Source: CAZMGD01 sp964565705
GTDB lineage: Bacteria > Actinomycetota > Acidimicrobiia > Acidimicrobiales > Ilumatobacteraceae
DNA length: 16,416 bases
Direction: 5' to 3'
Assembly: GCA_964565705.1 (NCBI GenBank)
Contig: CAZMGD010000097.1
Span: forward strand, 1 to 16,416
Position 1 is the stretch's first letter. Each line of letters opens with the position of its first letter. The position numbers were made by a program, and so were the translations under genes. Below are positions 13,116 to 16,416 of the stretch, one piece after another. Below the pieces are notes generated by a model. The model did not search any database, was not told where the DNA came from, and saw only the letters and a list, made by a program, of their open reading frames with translations.

Positions 13116-13544
13116 ATGAAGCCGCTGCTGCCACCTGCTCATGCGGATGTGATGACGGACTCGCGACGTGGACGAAGGACAACGCCGCCGACGGCGACGA
13201 GCTGGCGCGTGCCGTTCGAACACATCCGGCGGCTGCACGCTGAACTTGCCGCCGCCGTGGAGGTGCTCGCCGAGACGGAGGCAGCGGTGCAGACCGAACG
13301 TCGGCGACACCTGGCGACGCAGCGCAAGCTCGACCCGGCGACGGCGGACCTCGACGGTCATCGTGCGAGCGATGAGCGTCGAGCCGAGGAACTGGCGGCG
13401 CGGGATGAACTGAACGCGTTGCGGACGGACAACAGCCGGCTGCGCGCACAGCTCACCCTCGCCGCGAAGCGCGCTCAGCCGGCCGGGCCGAATCGAGCGA
13501 AGCAGCGTCAAGCCGCCAAGCGAGATCGGCGAACCGAGCGTTGA
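13116..13544 (+). CDS. Hypothetical coiled-coil protein
   Basis: 142 residues from the ATG at 13116, chosen because AAGGAG at 13104-13109 is 6 nt upstream; ATGs at 13113 and 13101 are too close to or overlap that site. After a short Pro-rich start, from about residue 35 to 115 the protein is almost entirely charged and helical with hydrophobic spacing near every 3-4 residues (HAELAAAVEVLAETEAAV, then RDELNALRTDNSRLRAQLTL), suggesting a coiled coil. The C-terminus is strongly basic (Lys/Arg/Gln). No signal peptide or membrane segment is seen. I do not recognise a family. The basic tail and leucine-zipper-like block could suit a small nucleic-acid-binding protein, but that is speculation. It converges on the PPOX gene with an 8-nt gap. 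Confidence 0.55.
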   Translation: MKPLLPPAHADVMTDSRRGRRTTPPTATSWRVPFEHIRRLHAELAAAVEVLAETEAAVQTERRRHLATQRKLDPATADLDGHRASDERRAEELAARDELNALRTDNSRLRAQLTLAAKRAQPAGPNRAKQRQAAKRDRRTER

Positions 13545-13552
13545 ACCACCGA

Positions 13553-14077
13553 TCAAGCCTGGCTTGCCGCGGCGGCTCCGAAGTCGTGGCGGGTGTGGGT
13601 GAAGGTGCCCTTGCCGAACGCCAGCACCCTGGCTGGGGTGACGGTGAACACGAGCGCCTCGCCGCTGCCGTGGTGGAAGGCGCCGTCGCCCACCTCGTAC
13701 TGCCACTGGCCATCCCACTTCGAGCGCCAGGCGTCGGCGAGACGCTGCAACGTGGCGTCGTCGGTTGTTCGAGTGGCGCGGCCTTCGACCACGATGTCGA
13801 GGCCGCGGTCCCATTGGTTGCAGCCGGTGGTGAGGATCACGTTCGAGTTGGCGCGCAGGTTGACCGCCTTCTGCTCGGTGGCACCGGTGCAGAAGTGGAT
13901 CGCGTCGTCGAGCCACACGGCCACGAGCGGACTGACGTGCGGCCGGCCGTCGACGCGCACGGTCGTGATCCAGAACAGCTGCGCCGATTCCAACGCCCGC
14001 ACGGTGTCGTCCCACGAGGTGGATTCTGTATCGGGGTCACTGAAGCGAGTGTCGAGGCTGGTGACAGGGGTGCTCAT
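13553..14077 (-). CDS. Pyridoxamine 5'-phosphate oxidase-like (PPOX split-barrel) protein
   Basis: 174 residues. WDDTVRALESAQLFWITTVRVDGRPHVSPLVAVWLDDAIHFCTG is the standard first half of the FMN/F420-binding split barrel, followed by EQKAVNLRANSNVILTTG and LDIVVEGRATRTTDD. The C-terminus VFTVTPARVLAFGKGTFTHTRHDF is also typical. Cofactor (FMN, F420 or haem) and substrate cannot be told. It is not the PdxH enzyme, judged by the missing PdxH-specific C-terminus. The ATG at 14077 overlaps the stop of the serine hydrolase as ATGA, so the pair is translationally coupled. Confidence 0.88.
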   Translation of the reverse strand: MSTPVTSLDTRFSDPDTESTSWDDTVRALESAQLFWITTVRVDGRPHVSPLVAVWLDDAIHFCTGATEQKAVNLRANSNVILTTGCNQWDRGLDIVVEGRATRTTDDATLQRLADAWRSKWDGQWQYEVGDGAFHHGSGEALVFTVTPARVLAFGKGTFTHTRHDFGAAAASQA

Positions 14078-15201
14078 CGTTCGGTCGTCCTTTCGTCGGC
14101 GAGCGTGTCGTGGACCACCTCGTCGATGCGGGCGGCAGTAGAGAGATCGCCGATCGTGAAGTGATTGCGCATCACGGCGACGGCCACACCGGAGTCGATG
14201 TCGGCGTAGGCGGCCGAGCCGTTCATCCCGACCATGCCGAACGTCGAACTCGGACGACCGTGGCCGTCCGGACGGAACGGGCTGTACCCGTACGCCCACG
14301 ACGCCGCCACGTCCATCACCGCGTCGGTGCCGGTGAAGGTGATCGCGGCCATCGCCCTCAGCCGGTCCGGCGACACGAGGGTGACACCGTCGACGTGGCC
14401 GAGCAACGCCGAGTAGATCCGGGCGACACCACGCGCCGTCATCGTGCCCTCCGACGGGATGTCGCTGGTCAGCACGTCGGCCCGGTTCGCGTAATCCGCG
14501 TCAGGTTGGACGCCCGGCGGCATCGCCCGGGCCACCGGTGAGCCCGGCTCGGGTGGCGATGGAACCGGACCGCTGGCGGCGACCTGACGAGCGACCCGTG
14601 GCAGCAACGATTCGGGCACTCCGAAGTGGACCTCGTCGGCGACGCCGAGCGGACCAGTGATCCGCTCGCGCAACAACGCCGAGATCGTCTCGCCCGTCGC
14701 TCGGCGCACGACCTCACCGAGCAGGAACCCGAAGGTCTTGGCGTGATAGCCGAACCGGGTCCCTGGAGCCCAGGCCAGCGTGGAGTCGGCGATCACCGAG
14801 CACATGTGCTCCCAGTCGCACAGACCCGCAGCCGAGATGTCGGCGGGGAGGAACGGAACCCCGGCAGTGTGCTCGAGGACGTGGCGCAGCGTGACGTCGT
14901 CCTTGCCGTGCGCCCCGAACTCGGGCCACACCTCGACCACCCGCAGGTCGTCGCTCAACTCCCCGTGCTCGACCAGCGTGTGCGCCACCGTCGACGCCAC
15001 CCCCTTGGCCGTCGACGCCGCCCAGAACAGCGTGCCGTGATAGACCGCGACGCCGGTGCCCGGATCGGCCACCCCGCGGACCGCGTCGACCAGCGTGCGA
15101 CCGCCACGGATGACAGCGACCTGGACACCCAGCTCGCCGCCTGACGCGACCGCCTCGTCCAACACGGCGTCGATCGCTGGCGCGAGATCCTCCTCACTCA
15201 T
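14074..15201 (-). CDS. Serine hydrolase, beta-lactamase class C / EstB-like (family S12)
   Basis: 375 residues, no signal peptide, so probably a cytoplasmic esterase-like enzyme and not a secreted beta-lactamase. The SxxK nucleophile motif is STAK (Ser63, Lys66) within LFWAASTAKGVAS; the tyrosine motif is FGYHAKTFGFLLGEVV (Tyr152); TLRHVLEHTAGVPFLP is the usual block between them; and FGMVGMNGSAAYAD fills the third-motif position. The Tyr motif reads Tyr-His-Ala, not Tyr-x-Asn, as in EstB-type esterases. The ATG at 15201 is chosen because the family's N-terminus (DLAPAIDAVLDEAV) starts right after it; the frame is open further upstream but without family similarity, and no clear Shine-Dalgarno is present. 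Substrate unknown. Confidence 0.9.
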   Translation of the reverse strand: MSEEDLAPAIDAVLDEAVASGGELGVQVAVIRGGRTLVDAVRGVADPGTGVAVYHGTLFWAASTAKGVASTVAHTLVEHGELSDDLRVVEVWPEFGAHGKDDVTLRHVLEHTAGVPFLPADISAAGLCDWEHMCSVIADSTLAWAPGTRFGYHAKTFGFLLGEVVRRATGETISALLRERITGPLGVADEVHFGVPESLLPRVARQVAASGPVPSPPEPGSPVARAMPPGVQPDADYANRADVLTSDIPSEGTMTARGVARIYSALLGHVDGVTLVSPDRLRAMAAITFTGTDAVMDVAASWAYGYSPFRPDGHGRPSSTFGMVGMNGSAAYADIDSGVAVAVMRNHFTIGDLSTAARIDEVVHDTLADERTTER

Positions 15202-15514
15202 ACGACAGTTTCGACGAACCACGCCCGCCGAACTCGTCGCCAACACGCAGATTCCCCTCGTACGAACCTGGGATTCCCGTACGGAGGTGTGGACGCGAGA
15301 GCTGTGAGCACCGAGCCGGCGACGGCGAGCACCAACGTCGCGCTGCGGCCGTTGCTCGTCGATGCGAAGAAGGCGGCGCGGCCATCGCTCAACTCGCTGT
15401 CCGGCGATCGCAGGCGCCCGGGCGCAATCGAACCGCGCGAAGTCAGGGGCCAGACGTGACTGCCGTACACCATCTGCGTCGAGGACCCGGCCGCTGGCTA
15501 CGTAGGGTCGGCAC
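15202..15514. other. Intergenic region between divergent serine hydrolase and VOC genes
   Basis: 313 bases with no gene I can support; it must carry the promoters for both flanking genes. Two copies of GATTCCC followed by CGTACG lie at 15250-15264 and 15272-15283 (the first with two extra bases), and each CGTACG is self-complementary, so a pair of operator-like sites 40-80 nt upstream of the serine hydrolase is possible. A 91-codon - strand frame across it includes a short hydrophobic stretch but has no ribosome-binding site or family match, so I do not call it. Confidence 0.5.
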
Positions 15515-15949
15515 GTGGCGCTCAGGATGGACAACGTCGGCATCGTCCTCGAAGACCTCGCCGCTGCGATCGACTTCTTCCGCGAGCTCGGCCTCGAGCT
15601 CGAAGGGCGAGGAATGGTCGAGGGAGAGTGGGCGGGGCGCGTCACCGGCTTGGGCGACCAACGCGTCGAGATCGCCATGATGCGCACCCCGGACGGCCAT
15701 GGCCGGCTCGAGCTCTCGCGCTTCCTCACGCCGCAGGTGGTCGCCGATCACCGTGACGCCCCGGTGAACACCCTGGGCTACCTCCGTGTGATGTTCGCCG
15801 TGGACGACATCGACGACACCCTCAGCCGGCTGGTCGAGCAGGGCGCGCAGCTCGTCGGCGACGTGGTCCAGTACGAGAACGTCTCTCGGCTCTGCTACGT
15901 CCGCGGACCAGAAGGCATCCTCGTCGGGCTCGCCCAAGAGCTCAGCTGA
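15515..15949 (+). CDS. VOC-family (glyoxalase/bleomycin-resistance-like) protein
   Basis: 144 residues. Two beta-alpha-beta-beta-beta repeats: MDNVGIVLEDLAAAIDFFRELGLELEG with EIAMMRTPDGHGRLELSRF, then LGYLRVMFAVDDIDDTLSRLVEQGAQLVG with YVRGPEGILVGLAQEL. The N-terminal position that is often a metal-ligand His is Asn (MDNV); the Glu in RLELSRF and the second-module Arg/Met (YLRVMF) are present, so metal binding may be altered or absent. I use the GTG at 15515 with AGGG 8 nt upstream; the ATG at 15527 would drop four residues. Members include glyoxalases, dioxygenases and drug-binding proteins; this subgroup has no function I know. Confidence 0.88.
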   Translation: MALRMDNVGIVLEDLAAAIDFFRELGLELEGRGMVEGEWAGRVTGLGDQRVEIAMMRTPDGHGRLELSRFLTPQVVADHRDAPVNTLGYLRVMFAVDDIDDTLSRLVEQGAQLVGDVVQYENVSRLCYVRGPEGILVGLAQELS

Positions 15950-16270
15950 GCCGGATGATCACACGTTCCACTCGGCCACCCTCGGTTTCGGTTGAACAGA
16001 GTCGCCAGCTCGCCGAGCGCCAAAGCCGAACATCTCGCAGTCGGACCAGGGTGGTGGCGCAGCATCCAGTTCATGATCTGGTCGACGGCGCGACGCTCGG
16101 CTCTGATGAAGCTCGGACCGCGTGCAGCGTCGGTGGGCCGAAACTGAGTAGTTCGCTTGGCGGATCTCGACGAACCCACGAATGCCCTGGAGCGGAACGG
16201 GAGGGGTTCCGCCAGTCTTCTGCGAGGAGCCATATAACACCTGGTCAGAGCATACGTGATGATTCGATGG

Positions 16271-16305
16271 CGAGAGCAACAGAGCAACCGCGAGAGCAAC
16301 GCAAC
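16271..16305. repeat. Short direct repeats of (CG)AGAGCAAC
   Basis: CGAGAGCAAC occurs exactly at 16271-16280 and 16291-16300, with AGAGCAAC at 16281-16288 and a partial GCAAC at 16301-16305. The units are spaced about 8-12 nt, close to one helical turn, as in iterons or recombinase arm sites. Purpose unknown; chance or simple-sequence slippage is possible. Confidence 0.5.
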
Positions 16306-16308
16306 GGA

Positions 16309-16323
16309 GCGTTTCAGAAACGC
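16309..16323. promoter_or_regulatory. 15-bp palindrome GCGTTTC-A-GAAACGC
   Basis: A perfect 7-bp inverted repeat around a single central base, placed 3 nt after the AGAGCAAC repeats. A one-base loop cannot form an RNA hairpin easily, so a protein-binding operator is more likely than a terminator. No adjacent regulator gene is seen in the window. Confidence 0.45.
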
Positions 16324-16374
16324 CAGCCCGACAGCCTTGGAGGCTGCACGAGGCTTCGCCAGCGTTCGTCAATG

Positions 16375-16394
16375 TGCGGCGAGGACAGGCCGCA
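16375..16394. repeat. Inverted repeat TGCGGC-N8-GCCGCA
   Basis: A perfect 6-bp inverted repeat with an 8-nt loop near the right edge, following a smaller AGCCT/AGGCT stem at about 16333-16345. There is no T tract. It may belong to a structured transcript or be chance in GC-rich DNA. Confidence 0.3.
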
Positions 16395-16416
16395 TCGTCC
16401 ACAGACGCGCTAGCCC

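Larger units (their letters stand above)
15950..16416. other. 467 bases without a confident gene
   Basis: After the VOC stop no frame shows convincing family similarity, although several stay open on both strands. The most protein-like stretch is on - around 16140-15960: it reads RGPSFIRAERRAVDQIMNWMLRHHP in one frame and, after a possible shift near 16059, WSDCEMFGFG to a stop at 15959. A - strand ATG at 16233 sits in an AT-richer spot (GTGTTATATGG) with no ribosome-binding site. It may be a decayed gene of unknown family, or the edge of a gene continuing past the window. The part right of 16230 is lower in GC and holds direct repeats and palindromes. Confidence 0.45.

Noticed and set aside
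12953..13243. 96-codon + frame before the coiled-coil gene
   Set aside because: No RBS; it overlaps the inverted repeat and the better-supported gene starting at 13116.
13554..13566. CAAGCC-T-GGCTTG palindrome at the end of the PPOX gene
   Set aside because: The single-base loop cannot form a terminator hairpin and it is largely coding sequence.
1..16416. CRISPR array, tRNA, rRNA or complete insertion sequence
   Set aside because: No regularly spaced 20-40 nt repeats, no cloverleaf or rRNA-like stretch, and no transposase or integrase motifs were seen in reading the window.

Overview
The window is high-GC DNA (strong G/C bias at third codon positions, several GTG starts, mycobacterial-style gene content). 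It looks like a chromosomal segment of an actinobacterium, plausibly of the Acidimicrobiia (Ilumatobacter/Iamia-like). That placement is inference from composition and gene families; no rRNA, tRNA or other phylogenetic marker was found. No CRISPR array, complete insertion sequence or prophage was seen.

Left part (1-9998) is intact, densely packed metabolic DNA. It opens with the C-terminal part of a CapA-type metallophosphatase and a phytanoyl-CoA-dioxygenase-like Fe(II)/2-oxoglutarate oxygenase, both on +. Four - strand genes follow in the order of transcription: nucleoside hydrolase, glutathionyl-hydroquinone-reductase-like protein, carboxynorspermidine decarboxylase (nspC) and carboxy(nor)spermidine synthase. 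The last two form a complete alternative route to spermidine or norspermidine from aspartate semialdehyde plus a diamine. Divergent from this block is a 905-residue GH63-like glycoside hydrolase followed after 3 nt by an alpha/beta hydrolase.

Middle part (about 10.0-11.6 kb) is a decayed patch. On the - strand lies a cupredoxin-like lipoprotein gene broken by five small frameshifts, then an ABC-transporter ATPase truncated just after Walker A and joined to the middle of a sensor histidine kinase, itself frameshifted. A + strand ORF with a good ribosome-binding site starts antisense to the kinase remnant. All coding frame breaks in the window that I can support with confidence lie here, so it is either a genuine deletion and decay scar or a locally poor assembly.

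Right part (11.6-16.4 kb) holds a - strand operon of an ArsR regulator (with a clear palindrome upstream), an SRPBCC/AHSA1 protein and a YjbR/MmcQ protein; a + strand coiled-coil orphan preceded by a 12-bp inverted repeat; a translationally coupled pair of serine hydrolase (beta-lactamase/esterase fold) and pyridoxamine-phosphate-oxidase-like protein on -; and a VOC-family protein on +. The last 460 bases have no recognisable gene but contain short direct repeats and a 15-bp palindrome.

I found no convincing new defence or mobile system. The points most worth a second look are the decayed chimera, the polyamine gene pair, the GH63-like/alpha-beta hydrolase pair, and the structured non-coding stretches near 12.95 and 16.3 kb.
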